Source: Treponema sp.
Lineage (GTDB): Bacteria; Spirochaetota; Spirochaetia; Treponematales; Breznakiellaceae
Length of the DNA stretch: 64,000 nt
Reading direction: 5' to 3'
Assembly (NCBI GenBank): GCA_009782555.1
Contig: WRIV01000004.1
Span: forward strand, 97,596 to 161,595
The translations under genes were made by a program, and so were the position numbers. Of the stretch, positions 45,193-53,293 are shown one piece after another. The notes under the pieces were generated by a model that worked only from the letters and a program-made list of their open reading frames with translations, was not told where the DNA came from and made no database searches. The number at the start of each line of letters is the position of its first letter. The first letter of the stretch is position 1.

Positions 45193-45426
45193 TCAGGCTG
45201 GCTTGGAGTTTACCAGGGTGATATTGGTTCCTACCTGATATTTTGCTTCGGGGTTATCGGGGTTGAGGATCTTGCCAGAAGCGTTAAAGCCCACCGAGCC
45301 GGTGCTGAACACTTTTGGAGAGGCATAAAGCCGTCCCCATTCCTTTCCTGCGCCGTCTGTGAATACAACCGTCAGGGTTCCAGGGGCTTTGCTGTCCCTA
45401 AAACCGCCTTTTTCTTTTTCAGCCAT
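45193..45426 (-). CDS. Small protein of unknown function
   Basis: A 77-aa, probably soluble protein with a very good ribosome site (AAGGAGG, six bases before ATG). The sequence APGTLTVVFTDGAGKEWGRL with later GYFNASGK-type and NITLVNSKPA segments suggests a small all-beta domain. No signal peptide. Not recognised. It is convergent with capA (12 bp gap), leaving no room for a separate terminator. Confidence 0.65.
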   Translation of the reverse strand: MAEKEKGGFRDSKAPGTLTVVFTDGAGKEWGRLYASPKVFSTGSVGFNASGKILNPDNPEAKYQVGTNITLVNSKPA

Positions 45427-45474
45427 GTTTGGCCTCCTTAGCCTGCGGGAAATATCGCCGCATATAAAACCCGT

Positions 45475-46095
45475 TCAATTTTTTTGTACACTCCATTTAT
45501 TAAAATGAGTAACTTCTTCTACCGGCATACGCGGCCTCGACTTTGGCGATTCATCAGGATAACCAATAGGAGACATAGCAAAAATATCCGTTTTGTCCGG
45601 AATATTTAGAAGGCTTTTAATTTTTTCATTCTGCCAGCCCGGGGTGCCAAGCCAGCAAGTCCCCAATCCTTCCGCAAAGGCAGCGAGCATAAGATTTTGC
45701 ATAGCCGCAGCAATGCTATGATGCGCCCATTTTGTTGTCCAGTCTTCGTAAGGTTTATTTAATTGTTGATTTTTAATATTCATACAAACAACCAGAAAAA
45801 CCGGGACATTTGCCATACGCCCATATGAGGAAACTTTTTCCTTTAGAATTTCGCCTTCAAGATTGTCTTTACGTCCTTTCCCAAAATACTCATGGTGTAC
45901 TTCTTCAAGTATTTTACAAAGCTGATTGATAAGTTCAGTGTCAGTTACAAAAATGAAATCCCAAGGCTGTGAGTTGCCGTTGCTGGGTGCTGTTATTGCA
46001 GCCTGCGCAAGCTTAATCAGCTTTTCGTTTTCAATTTTTGCAGACCGGTACTTTCTGATACTTCTACGTCCGTTAAGAGCTTCATAAATATCCAT
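45475..46095 (-). CDS. Nitroreductase family protein
   Basis: A 206-aa FMN-dependent nitroreductase. CGGAG seven bases upstream supports the ATG at 46095 rather than 46125. It begins MDIYEALNGRRSIRKYRS; TAPSNGNSQPWDFIFV, SIAAAMQNLMLAAFAEGLGTCWLG and FAMSPIGYPDES are conserved. It is larger than the nitroreductase at 1220-1729 and clearly a different subgroup. Substrate unknown. GC content already falls here, near the core-accessory boundary. Confidence 0.9.
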   Translation of the reverse strand: MDIYEALNGRRSIRKYRSAKIENEKLIKLAQAAITAPSNGNSQPWDFIFVTDTELINQLCKILEEVHHEYFGKGRKDNLEGEILKEKVSSYGRMANVPVFLVVCMNIKNQQLNKPYEDWTTKWAHHSIAAAMQNLMLAAFAEGLGTCWLGTPGWQNEKIKSLLNIPDKTDIFAMSPIGYPDESPKSRPRMPVEEVTHFNKWSVQKN

Positions 46096-46197
46096 GTTTT
46101 TTCTCCGTTGCCATAATAATAACATTTAAAATGTCTGCTGTAAAGTATGTGCGAATTTTTTAAAAAAAATTGGGTACGGCCGGCGCGGAAAACTATA

Positions 46198-46596
46198 TTA
46201 TCTTTTCCCGATGAATTTAGAATTTCTAAACCGCATGGCAGACCAATCATCATCTAAAGAAATCATAGATACTCCTTCAAAGCCATAGGAAATGATAGCT
46301 TCTCGTAGTGTATCCCTATTGCAGTCAATTTTTGAATATTTTTTCGATGTCCCCTTGGGATAACAAATCCATAAAAGGCCATCACCGTCTATCGAATTTG
46401 ACAATAATTCACCTAACTTAACAAATTCAGCTTGTGATGTAATAAAAACTTGTATATAACTATACTTTCCTTTGATTTTGTTTGTTACGCTGCCTTTGAA
46501 ATTTTTTAATATTTTGGCAAATTCATCCGGGGCATTAAGAATAACAGCATTATTATTATTCTCTATTTTCAGTTTCCTTAAAATGCTGATATCCAT
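46198..46596 (-). CDS. DUF3052-like protein
   Basis: A 132-aa cytoplasmic protein with GGAGGTG upstream of ATG. The segment GLLWICYPKGTSKKYSKIDCNRDTL (in two overlapping parts), then YGFEGVSMISLDDDWSAMRFRNS, matches DUF3052-type proteins in which WxxYPKGTSK and DDDWSALRFR are conserved. No known role. AT-rich. Confidence 0.75.
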   Translation of the reverse strand: MDISILRKLKIENNNNAVILNAPDEFAKILKNFKGSVTNKIKGKYSYIQVFITSQAEFVKLGELLSNSIDGDGLLWICYPKGTSKKYSKIDCNRDTLREAIISYGFEGVSMISLDDDWSAMRFRNSKFIGKR

Positions 46597-46624
46597 AAAT
46601 TCACCTCCAAATCATAGATAGAAT

Positions 46625-46912
46625 CTACGGTTTTTGAGAAAAAGCGTCAAGCAAGGTTGGATGAAGTGAAACAGGCAATTTTGTTTTTTTTCGGGCGGGC
46701 ATACCACCATAAATGGTTCTTCTTGATGAAAACAGCAATCGTTCTGAAGGTTTTTGGACTGTGGCTGCAAAAACCATGCTGACTGTAATTTTGACGTTTG
46801 AATCAATAGCTTCAAGCCTATTTAGCACGCTTACGGCGGATTTGGTTATTTTTTCGATTGATTCCCTTTTACAGAAATCACCACATCCATCCTCCCTCAA
46901 GGCTGACACCAT
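46625..46912 (-). CDS. Possible small hypothetical protein
   Basis: A 95-aa frame starting MVSALREDGCGDFCKRESIE. Composition looks moderately coding-like (KITKSAVSVLNRLEAIDSNV) but no ribosome site, domain or neighbour supports it. It may be a remnant. The surrounding 46597-47071 stretch otherwise shows nothing I can assign. Confidence 0.3.
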   Translation of the reverse strand: MVSALREDGCGDFCKRESIEKITKSAVSVLNRLEAIDSNVKITVSMVFAATVQKPSERLLFSSRRTIYGGMPARKKTKLPVSLHPTLLDAFSQKP

Positions 46913-47071
46913 AAGAAACGATTGTAAAAAAGTATAAAAAAATATAAAATGTTTGGTTAATACTATTCGTACTTTTTATGACAAAGATCAAAATGGTTGG
47001 AATTCCTCCAAATATAATAAGAAATATTGAGGGCCGCCGTACCTAAAGTCATTATAGGCATTATGCTCGGT

Positions 47072-47407
47072 CTACGCAAGAGAAGCACCAGGGAATCCCT
47101 TGCATGGATAAATTTCGTATATAAAAATACCTGCCTTAACGGCAGGATCATTATCCATAATTCTTTGAACCTCGTTTACAGATACGTTAAAAATATACAC
47201 GCCGCTAAGGTTGTTACCGCCAAATACAGGACAAATAATAGACGCTAACCCTTCTTCGCTAATAGCAAGATTTTTGCGGGCGTGTTCAAAAATAATAGCA
47301 TCTGCCCCTGCATCATTTCTTTTGGGTGTTGGTTTTATTAGCACTATCGTATAATCCTTGAGTTTATTGTGCATTTCCCTGAAATATTCATCCGATATTA
47401 TTGCCAT
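47072..47407 (-). CDS. YciI-like protein
   Basis: A 111-aa protein of the YCII-related dimeric ferredoxin-like fold. YTIVLIKPTPKRND, FEHARKNLAISEEGL, IICPVFGGNNLSGVYIF and the DNDPAVKAGIFIYEIYPCKG ending match the family (DPxVKAGxF is typical). The usual active-site His lies in EHARK. AAGGAG is about ten bases before the ATG at 47407. Function undetermined in most members. Confidence 0.8.
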   Translation of the reverse strand: MAIISDEYFREMHNKLKDYTIVLIKPTPKRNDAGADAIIFEHARKNLAISEEGLASIICPVFGGNNLSGVYIFNVSVNEVQRIMDNDPAVKAGIFIYEIYPCKGFPGASLA

Positions 47408-47519
47408 AACAATCCTGCTCCTTATATTATAGCATAGCACAAATCCCGCCAATTTTTCTCTGCATTGTTACCGTAAAGGCTCCGTTTGCCATTTCGTTAA
47501 TCCCGGAATGCTTTCTGAA

Positions 47520-47660
47520 ATACTCAAAATAAACCGTTATATCGCCCCATTGGAAACTCCTCATGACCCAGCTTGCGGAACGGGTCAAGCAGAATTTTCT
47601 CGTTATCCACCGCCCAGCGGATAGCAACACAAACCGCCTGTATTACGATATTTGTCCTGC
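47520..47660 (-). pseudogene. Tyrosine recombinase remnant abutting the tRNA-Leu fragment
   Basis: On the minus strand, starting right at the tRNA-Leu 3' end (47660), a frame reads RTNIVIQAVCVAIRWAVDNE, then KILLDPFRKLGHEEFPMGRY before a stop. The pattern of an amphipathic helix, AxRWAVDNEKI and NP-like DPF is that of the core-binding/catalytic junction of phage-type integrases. Only about 45 residues remain. Confidence 0.5.
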
Positions 47661-47740
47661 GGCCTAGAAGACTTGAACTCCCATCATTAATAGTTTGGCT
47701 TAAGTCAAACTATTAACGCAGCCTCTCGGCACTAGCAGCG
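47661..47740 (-). pseudogene. tRNA-Leu 3'-half, interrupted (att-like)
   Basis: Minus strand: GCTAGTGCCGAGAGGC (anticodon 3' stem and variable arm), an inserted palindrome, GGGAG-TTCAAGT-CTTCT (T arm), AGGCCGC-A (acceptor 3' strand). The 5' half is missing. Compared with copy B, the residues before GCTAG differ and would give anticodon GCG, so the crossover side probably lies in the anticodon loop. Confidence 0.75.
47687..47716. repeat. 30-bp palindrome inside the tRNA-Leu fragment
   Basis: TTAATAGTTTG and CAAACTATTAA pair perfectly; the 8-base centre GCTTAAGT is itself nearly symmetric, so arms reach 15 bp with one mismatch. Absent from copy B. Confidence 0.85.
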
Positions 47741-48096
47741 CAAACGTGTTGGAGTTCATATCACCGCATATAACACCATATCATAACGTATCACAGGTTT
47801 TTCTAAAAATTGCCTAACTCCTTATCCTGCAAGGAATTAAGTGTTCATAAGAACCCATAACGTATCATAACATATCATGGCATAGCAGCGAAAAAATGCC
47901 AAGAAAAACGTGTTTTTTAAAAAAATATCAGTTTTGTATCAATCAAGGTCAAGGCAAAATTTGTGAGAAAGTGTCTCACGAAATGGTTGCTATCGGCGGC
48001 AGTTACCGAGGAATTCTCGGCAACTGAAATTTCAATCCAATTTTTGCAATCAGTGGCTGCAGAAATTCAATATCCATTAATTGCTATTAAAAATAG

Positions 48097-48121
48097 ATTC
48101 TGCGATCACTGATCGCAGAAT
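48097..48121 (-). terminator. Terminator hairpin of copy A
   Basis: ATTCTGCGATCA pairs perfectly with TGATCGCAGAAT around one central base, about 20 bp after the stop codon of the YhcG fragment. On the minus strand it is followed by CTATTTTTAAT, an adequate U-tract. Copy B carries the matching hairpin at 54498-54522. Confidence 0.7.
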
Positions 48122-48139
48122 TGCTCCGGCTTTATTGCA

Positions 48140-48640
48140 TCAGTTCCGCTTATCAAGTAATTGCCTTGCTTTAATCCGTTCACGAGCTTCCAGAAGAAGC
48201 GTATGGATTTTTTCTTCCAGTTTTTCCTTTGGCGGAAGCTCTGTCCAGTATTCGGCGACCATAATACCGTCCTTGTCCATTTCCAGCAATTCTATCTGTT
48301 CACGGCTGTCTCCGGCGCAAAGAATAAGGCCGATGGGTTCATTTTCATCCGGCTGCCGTTCATACCTGTTCAGCCATTTTAGGTACAGTTTCATTTGGCC
48401 TTGATACTTTGCCTGAAATTTGCCGATTTTGAGTTCGATAGCCACAAGCCTCTTTGATTTGCGATGATAGAAAAGAAGATCAAGGTAAAAATCATCACCG
48501 TCTATTATCATGCGTTTTTGCCGTTCCACAAAAGCAAAACCTTTCCCCAATTCCAAAATAAAGCTCTCAAGATCACGTAAAATGGCTTCTTCGATATCCT
48601 TTTCCAGATATGCGTTTTGCAAGCCGAGGAAGTCCAGCAT
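48140..48640 (-). pseudogene. Truncated YhcG/DUF1016-type PD-(D/E)xK nuclease
   Basis: A 166-residue C-terminal part almost identical to residues about 181-344 of the intact nuclease gene at 55369-56403. It keeps the nuclease core FYLDLLFYHRKSKRLVAIELK (D, then E-x-K). Identity stops at about 48638, where it is joined to the 3' part of an unrelated gene. Although an ATG opens it, this is Met replacing Leu at the junction, so independent expression is doubtful. Its stop codon lies within bases shared with the fic 3' end, so a deletion joined the two and removed fic and the antitoxin here. Confidence 0.8.
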
Positions 48641-49265
48641 ATAATGATAATTGTCCTTTATCTATATAACTTGAAGTCCATTTTGCTTCAATCAAGTACA
48701 CTTCGTCTCTTAAAATAAAACTACCGTCAATCTGTTCACCCATTAACTTAAAACTACATCTTGGCTGTAAGGAGAAAGCATCAAATAATGATTTTAGATA
48801 TTTTTCAAATGCAAAACCCCTAGCCTGTGGGTTATCTGACATATTTCCCAATTCCAATAATTCTTTCATATATTTTTCGTAATCAATTACTGATGTAATA
48901 GGAGAGGGAGGAGCCGTATTTTTATCAGAGGCAGCTTTTACATTTGTAGTTTTTCCAATTAAATGATTTCCAATTTCAGCACATTGTTTGAATTTTTCTT
49001 TATCTTCATCAGCAATCAATTCCTTTTCTCGCATATATCGTAACAATTCCAATAATAATTTTCCTGCGATTCTATCATCATAATCATTTAATATTGCTCT
49101 TAGGATTTTCCCTTTTGATAAACTAGGATATTTTTCATAAATATCGATTTGTATTTTTTCATAAACAAATTCTTGAAATGACCTATTTGTAAAGTCAAGA
49201 ACATATCCACCTGCATTTAGGAGACTATCAATTTTGTCCTTTTTAATAAAATCTAGATTTGACAT
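48573..49265 (-). CDS. Truncated nuclease-like protein with possible AbiJ-type N-terminus
   Basis: A 230-aa frame; the native part ends near residue 208. The N-terminal 85 residues (FTNRSFQEFVYEKIQIDIYE, SKGKILRAILNDYDDRIAGKLLLELL) resemble the AbiJ N-terminal domain group. Residues about 150-205 (ARGFAFEKYLKSLFDAFSLQ, QIDGSFILRDEVYLIEAKW) fit a PD-(D/E)xK nuclease core with D in QIDGS and E-x-K in EAKW. From about 208 the frame reads into the inserted YhcG fragment out of phase (RLAKRISGKGYRRSHFT), so the true C-terminus is lost. It follows the 306-aa gene by 8 bp and is the last gene of operon A. Activity of the truncated form is uncertain. Confidence 0.6.
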   Translation of the reverse strand: MSNLDFIKKDKIDSLLNAGGYVLDFTNRSFQEFVYEKIQIDIYEKYPSLSKGKILRAILNDYDDRIAGKLLLELLRYMREKELIADEDKEKFKQCAEIGNHLIGKTTNVKAASDKNTAPPSPITSVIDYEKYMKELLELGNMSDNPQARGFAFEKYLKSLFDAFSLQPRCSFKLMGEQIDGSFILRDEVYLIEAKWTSSYIDKGQLSLYAGLPRLAKRISGKGYRRSHFT

Positions 49266-49273
49266 GTAATTAT

Positions 49274-50194
49274 TTAGTTCCCGTTTTGTTCTTCTTCTTG
49301 TTTTTCATCGTAACAATCTTTGCAAATTGTACCTATAAAATTGCCGCTTGCCCATTTACCGCAATCATCACATAGTTGACGGACGCTCTCCATCGCTGTA
49401 GGTGTATCTTCTTCATTCGACGGTAAATCATCATCAATACTCTTAAATAATTTATCTTCAGTCCAACTTTTTATATCAATTTTTTCATAGATTTTATTAA
49501 TACCTATTATTTCTCTTGCTAATTCAAACGCATTGTCAAAAAGCGGTTGGACTGTTAAATTAAATAAAACAAATCCTAAAAATGACAAAAATAGTTTTCC
49601 GATTATACTCTTTAATTTAGGAATACTATTTGGCTCATTCAGATTTTCTAAAGATAGATTATTAAACTCAATAGCAATTTCTAAAATATCGTCTCTTGAT
49701 ACTGGTATATCATTTATCAAGATATTATCTTCGTCTGTAAATGATAGATCGTAATCAATAGGGTCAACAAGCGGGATAAGAGCATTTAATTTTGTGATAG
49801 CTTGGATTGCTGACATATTTTTACTAATAACGGATATTCCATCAAAAATACCTGACATTTTTAATGAACGAAGAACTAAACTGTTGCTTTCTATGGCTGA
49901 TGAAAGAGAATAAGCGGGTCTTAAAGCATTTGATATTTCTACAAATTGGTTTTGTAATAAAGGTATTTGAGATAGTGTAGTTTTTGAGCTTGATACTTTT
50001 TCTAGTGCTTCCATAGTTTGTGTAAACGGAAGCATACTATTATCAAATTTCTGTATACCCTTTATAGCTTGTTGAACTGATGATGAATTAACTATTGATG
50101 ACATTTTATTTATTTGGGAAAAAACAGCTTGATTTTTCTGCATAGCCAAAAATGCCGGGGAATTAAAAAAATTACCAAATTTACCAAAATCCAT
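49274..50194 (-). CDS. Unknown protein with a hydrophobic segment and C-terminal zinc ribbon
   Basis: A 306-aa protein not recognised as a whole. The first 130 residues are Ser/Asn/Gln-rich and helical (FSQINKMSSIVNSSSVQQAI). A hydrophobic helix lies at about 203-222 (LFLSFLGFVLFNLTVQPLF). An acidic stretch (DDDLPSNEEDTP) leads to a compact C-terminal zinc ribbon CDDCGKW...CKDC (about 276-294). Membrane association is likely. It lies 11 bp after the nuclease-methylase gene and 8 bp before the AbiJ-like gene, so it belongs to operon A. No function assigned. Confidence 0.6.
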   Translation of the reverse strand: MDFGKFGNFFNSPAFLAMQKNQAVFSQINKMSSIVNSSSVQQAIKGIQKFDNSMLPFTQTMEALEKVSSSKTTLSQIPLLQNQFVEISNALRPAYSLSSAIESNSLVLRSLKMSGIFDGISVISKNMSAIQAITKLNALIPLVDPIDYDLSFTDEDNILINDIPVSRDDILEIAIEFNNLSLENLNEPNSIPKLKSIIGKLFLSFLGFVLFNLTVQPLFDNAFELAREIIGINKIYEKIDIKSWTEDKLFKSIDDDLPSNEEDTPTAMESVRQLCDDCGKWASGNFIGTICKDCYDEKQEEEQNGN

Positions 50195-50205
50195 GATGAA
50201 TTATA

Positions 50206-52629
50206 CTACTCCACCAAAAACCCATACTCATACACTTTGGGTTTAATTTTATCTGCCAATATAGTTAAAGCCTGACGCAATTCCTTTATCAAAACATTGT
50301 ATGTATCATCAGCGCTCTTGTTATTCATTTTACCGCTGTCATCTCTGCCTTGAAAGAATTCCCTAATATCATACAAACTTGCATTCACATTTGCAGAGGG
50401 TTGAGAGTGATAGTATTTCCATAATTTCTTACCAGCCTTAAATACTGCTTTAGCTTCATTGGAAAATTTACGCTTTATGCAAAACGTGTCTTCGTGTTGT
50501 TCAAATAAATCTGAATAACCGTTCTGAATTATTTTCCCGCTCATAAAACTAACCATAAAATGGCTGTCAAAATTATCTCGGGAATTAACTTCGGTTTCAG
50601 TAAACGGTATCCAGTGATTAACACCATCTTTCACAGTAATTCTGTTTTGCCCATGAAATAATGTAAAAGCTAAGCAATCATTCTGAAATTCCATATCATT
50701 CTTATATTCATCGTTGGATGGATATAAAAATTGATCTCTATCATTAAGCCAAGTTGCATCTATACAAAGTCGTACTGAAAAATATATGCAACCTTCAATT
50801 AGGTTTAAATTCGTACAGCCATAGTAATTAAAATGACGAGTTCCTTTATTCACCGTTATATAAGGTTGATTGTTTTTTAGAAAATCCGGGGCGGGATTGC
50901 ATAAAAAACCAATAGCATTTTTTTTATCTATGTCAAAATTTTTAATCCATTTATTTATTGAATCACCGGTGGTCGAATAAAACGTTTTTTTCATTCTACT
51001 TTCATCTACTTGAAACTTAACGCTTTTCGGGAATTTCTTCCCATTATTGTCCCATATAGAAAAACCAATAGGGAATAGTCCAACTACATTGTCAAATGTA
51101 TCAGCACGAACAATAAACCCTTTTTTAAATTCTGCTCTAAAAAAATTCCTAAAATTCCTAAAATTTTGACTGTTTATAAATTTGACTTTTGAAAATAAGG
51201 CTAATTTAGAATCTGGTACCTCGTGGTATATTCGTGCAACAAATAATGAGAATATTTCATTTGCTGCTTTTCCTAAACTTGATTGATATTTATCTTTAAC
51301 CTTGTTAATAATTGCAACACCTGGTTTATTCTTGCCTGAGCCGGAAATTGTAGCCGAACTTGTTGCTTCTGCATAAGGTGGATTTATATAAACAACCAAT
51401 TTTTTCCGTTTTTTTTCGCTTTTAATAATATCAAGTAAGCCTTTTGGCAATTTTTCAAAATCATCATTTAAAAAATCGAACTGAAAAACATGGTCTTCAA
51501 GCAAGTTTGCACCGTTTCTAATCCGGTCTTTCATTACATCAACATCGGCTTTATCAAGGGTGGAAGCCCAAATATTGTATTTATTGGTAAGCCCTGCCAA
51601 CAGATTGCCTGTCCCGGCGGCACAATCCCATACGTAGTATTCATCTTGCCAGTTTTCGCCTAATGCATCAGCAATATATTTTTGGGAGAGTTCTACCCAT
51701 TGTTGTGAGGTAAAGAAAGAACCCTTGCGCTCTCTAATATCCTGCGGTACAAGTAAATCCCTACGGTTTATTATATAATCCCAATATTCTTCCAACGGGG
51801 GACGTTCATATTTGTCCCAAAATTCCTTATGGGATTTTTGATTGTCATTAAAACCGACTTCTTTATACAGAGAAAAACCTGCATCATCGAATTTTTTGTC
51901 AAATTTATACTGGTCATTCATCAAAATAACAAATAGTTTTTCTTTTAGAGTATAATTGTCTTTTGAGAGCAAATCAGCAAGGAAAAAATCACCGTCTATG
52001 ATACCTGATTTTTTTACCAGAGACCAATCAATGGCAATACTCTTTTTTACCTTTTCCAGCCATTTGCTGTAAATAATTACAAAGTTGTTTTTATTTATCT
52101 GAAATTTAGCGGTTATATTTCCGGCTGCCAGATTACTATTTATAAAATCGACAATTTCTTTTTTATCCGTATCGAATTGAAAAATGACAATGTTCTTTTT
52201 TGACAGTTTTTCTATTTTCTTTTTGGTTTTCAAGAAATCGGAAGTGGTATGATTGCTTGGGGTAATGTTCCAGTTTACATCATTGTCATTGAAAATCGGC
52301 AATATATCGTGAAAAGGAACAAAGGCTATTTTGGCGGTATCAAAACAGGCAATGTACGGCGGGGGCAAGTGTTCCCCTTTTTCGTAGATTTTTTTGATAG
52401 TTAAAACTAGCTGTGTAAGCATTGCGGAAATATCAGCGACACCTTTTTTGCTTTCCGCCCATAGGTAGTGGCGTTTCCAGATATTATCTTTTAGGGTTTT
52501 CGCTTCTGTTACAATAAAGTCGATATTTCCAATATTTGGTTCATAGGCATATTTTGAGGCGTTGAAAAAATCACGGAACACTGCCGCTTTAAAGGTTTCT
52601 TCCTTCGGTATGGTGCTGTAATATGCCAC
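50206..52629 (-). CDS. Type IIG-like enzyme: PD-(D/E)xK nuclease fused to N6-adenine methylase (operon A)
   Basis: An 807-aa protein. The N-terminus shows a nuclease-type site: D37 (NIDFIV) and E59-x-K61 (LWAESKK). The methylase core has motif I DCAAGTGNLL at 335-344, an acidic Asp at the second strand (ASTLDKADV), and the catalytic NPPY at 416-419. The last 300 residues should hold the target-recognition region, ending KPKVYEYGFLVE. Such single-chain enzymes both methylate and cut DNA; activity is inferred. The start is GTG with AAGGAG twelve bases upstream. It has a paralogue at 59451-61814 that leads operon B. Preceded by the DJ-1 gene (24 bp). Confidence 0.82.
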   Translation of the reverse strand: MAYYSTIPKEETFKAAVFRDFFNASKYAYEPNIGNIDFIVTEAKTLKDNIWKRHYLWAESKKGVADISAMLTQLVLTIKKIYEKGEHLPPPYIACFDTAKIAFVPFHDILPIFNDNDVNWNITPSNHTTSDFLKTKKKIEKLSKKNIVIFQFDTDKKEIVDFINSNLAAGNITAKFQINKNNFVIIYSKWLEKVKKSIAIDWSLVKKSGIIDGDFFLADLLSKDNYTLKEKLFVILMNDQYKFDKKFDDAGFSLYKEVGFNDNQKSHKEFWDKYERPPLEEYWDYIINRRDLLVPQDIRERKGSFFTSQQWVELSQKYIADALGENWQDEYYVWDCAAGTGNLLAGLTNKYNIWASTLDKADVDVMKDRIRNGANLLEDHVFQFDFLNDDFEKLPKGLLDIIKSEKKRKKLVVYINPPYAEATSSATISGSGKNKPGVAIINKVKDKYQSSLGKAANEIFSLFVARIYHEVPDSKLALFSKVKFINSQNFRNFRNFFRAEFKKGFIVRADTFDNVVGLFPIGFSIWDNNGKKFPKSVKFQVDESRMKKTFYSTTGDSINKWIKNFDIDKKNAIGFLCNPAPDFLKNNQPYITVNKGTRHFNYYGCTNLNLIEGCIYFSVRLCIDATWLNDRDQFLYPSNDEYKNDMEFQNDCLAFTLFHGQNRITVKDGVNHWIPFTETEVNSRDNFDSHFMVSFMSGKIIQNGYSDLFEQHEDTFCIKRKFSNEAKAVFKAGKKLWKYYHSQPSANVNASLYDIREFFQGRDDSGKMNNKSADDTYNVLIKELRQALTILADKIKPKVYEYGFLVE

Positions 52630-52653
52630 TTGTTCAATTTTCTCCTTATTTTG

Positions 52654-53274
52654 TCATTTTAATAATTCCATCAATTCCAAAAAGAACTTGCCGTCTTGTG
52701 TTTTATACAAATTATACCATGCCTCAATAACAGCATTTTCCATTACGGTTGTTTTTTTAAATACTTCATAGGCAAATTCCAACGGCGCAATACCTGAAGC
52801 GGTTATTACATTTTTTTCTGATGCTGCAGGTTGATTACAATAATTGCTTTCTCCTTTGTAATTTGGACATACCATTTTTAAAAATCCAAGATCATTACTC
52901 GTATGCTTTATTCCATCCAATAAACCAAAGTTAGCCATTGCGATTGTTGCCCCGCATATTGCGGCAATAGTAATGTCCTTTTCGATGTTTTCCCTGACAA
53001 AATTGAGTATCTCATCATTATTCCCATTTAGCCAGGCTTCGGCTCCGGGTAGTATTAACAGATCGCCTTTTTGCATTTTTAATTCTTTCACAGCAATATC
53101 GGGAGTTGCTTCCATACCGCCCATTGTTTTTATAGGGCTTAGGTTTTTCCCAACTTTGATAATTTTAGGTTTTTCGATATTTTTCTTTAAATATCTTCCG
53201 CTATTGATTTCTGCGGTTAAATAGCCGATTTCCCAATCGGCAAGAGTGTCTAAAACATACAAAAATACATTCAT
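52654..53274 (-). CDS. DJ-1/PfpI family protein
   Basis: A 206-aa class I glutamine-amidotransferase-like protein. AAGGAG seven bases before the ATG at 53274 excludes the longer form. MNVFLYVLDTLADWEIGYLT, GDLLILPGAEAW, and the nucleophile elbow AAICGATIAMA with Cys are typical of DJ-1/PfpI, which act as glyoxalases, chaperones or peptidases. It sits between the repressor (19 bp) and the nuclease-methylase (24 bp), an unusual place for this family. Confidence 0.85.
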   Translation of the reverse strand: MNVFLYVLDTLADWEIGYLTAEINSGRYLKKNIEKPKIIKVGKNLSPIKTMGGMEATPDIAVKELKMQKGDLLILPGAEAWLNGNNDEILNFVRENIEKDITIAAICGATIAMANFGLLDGIKHTSNDLGFLKMVCPNYKGESNYCNQPAASEKNVITASGIAPLEFAYEVFKKTTVMENAVIEAWYNLYKTQDGKFFLELMELLK

Positions 53275-53293
53275 ACAATTTCTCCTTCCTTTT

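Larger units (their letters stand above)
47660..48147 (-). repeat. Structured island repeat, copy A
   Basis: About 488 bp, homologous in order to copy B at 54048-54547. From the low-coordinate end it holds a tRNA-Leu 3'-half (interrupted by a 30-bp palindrome), two repeats of CATAACGTATCA type, a TCCTT/AAGGA hairpin, stem-loops at 47963-47979 and 48000-48026, two adjacent stem-loops at 48084-48121, and the last bases of the cassette gene. The stems are conserved as structures but differ in sequence from copy B. See findings. Confidence 0.85.
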
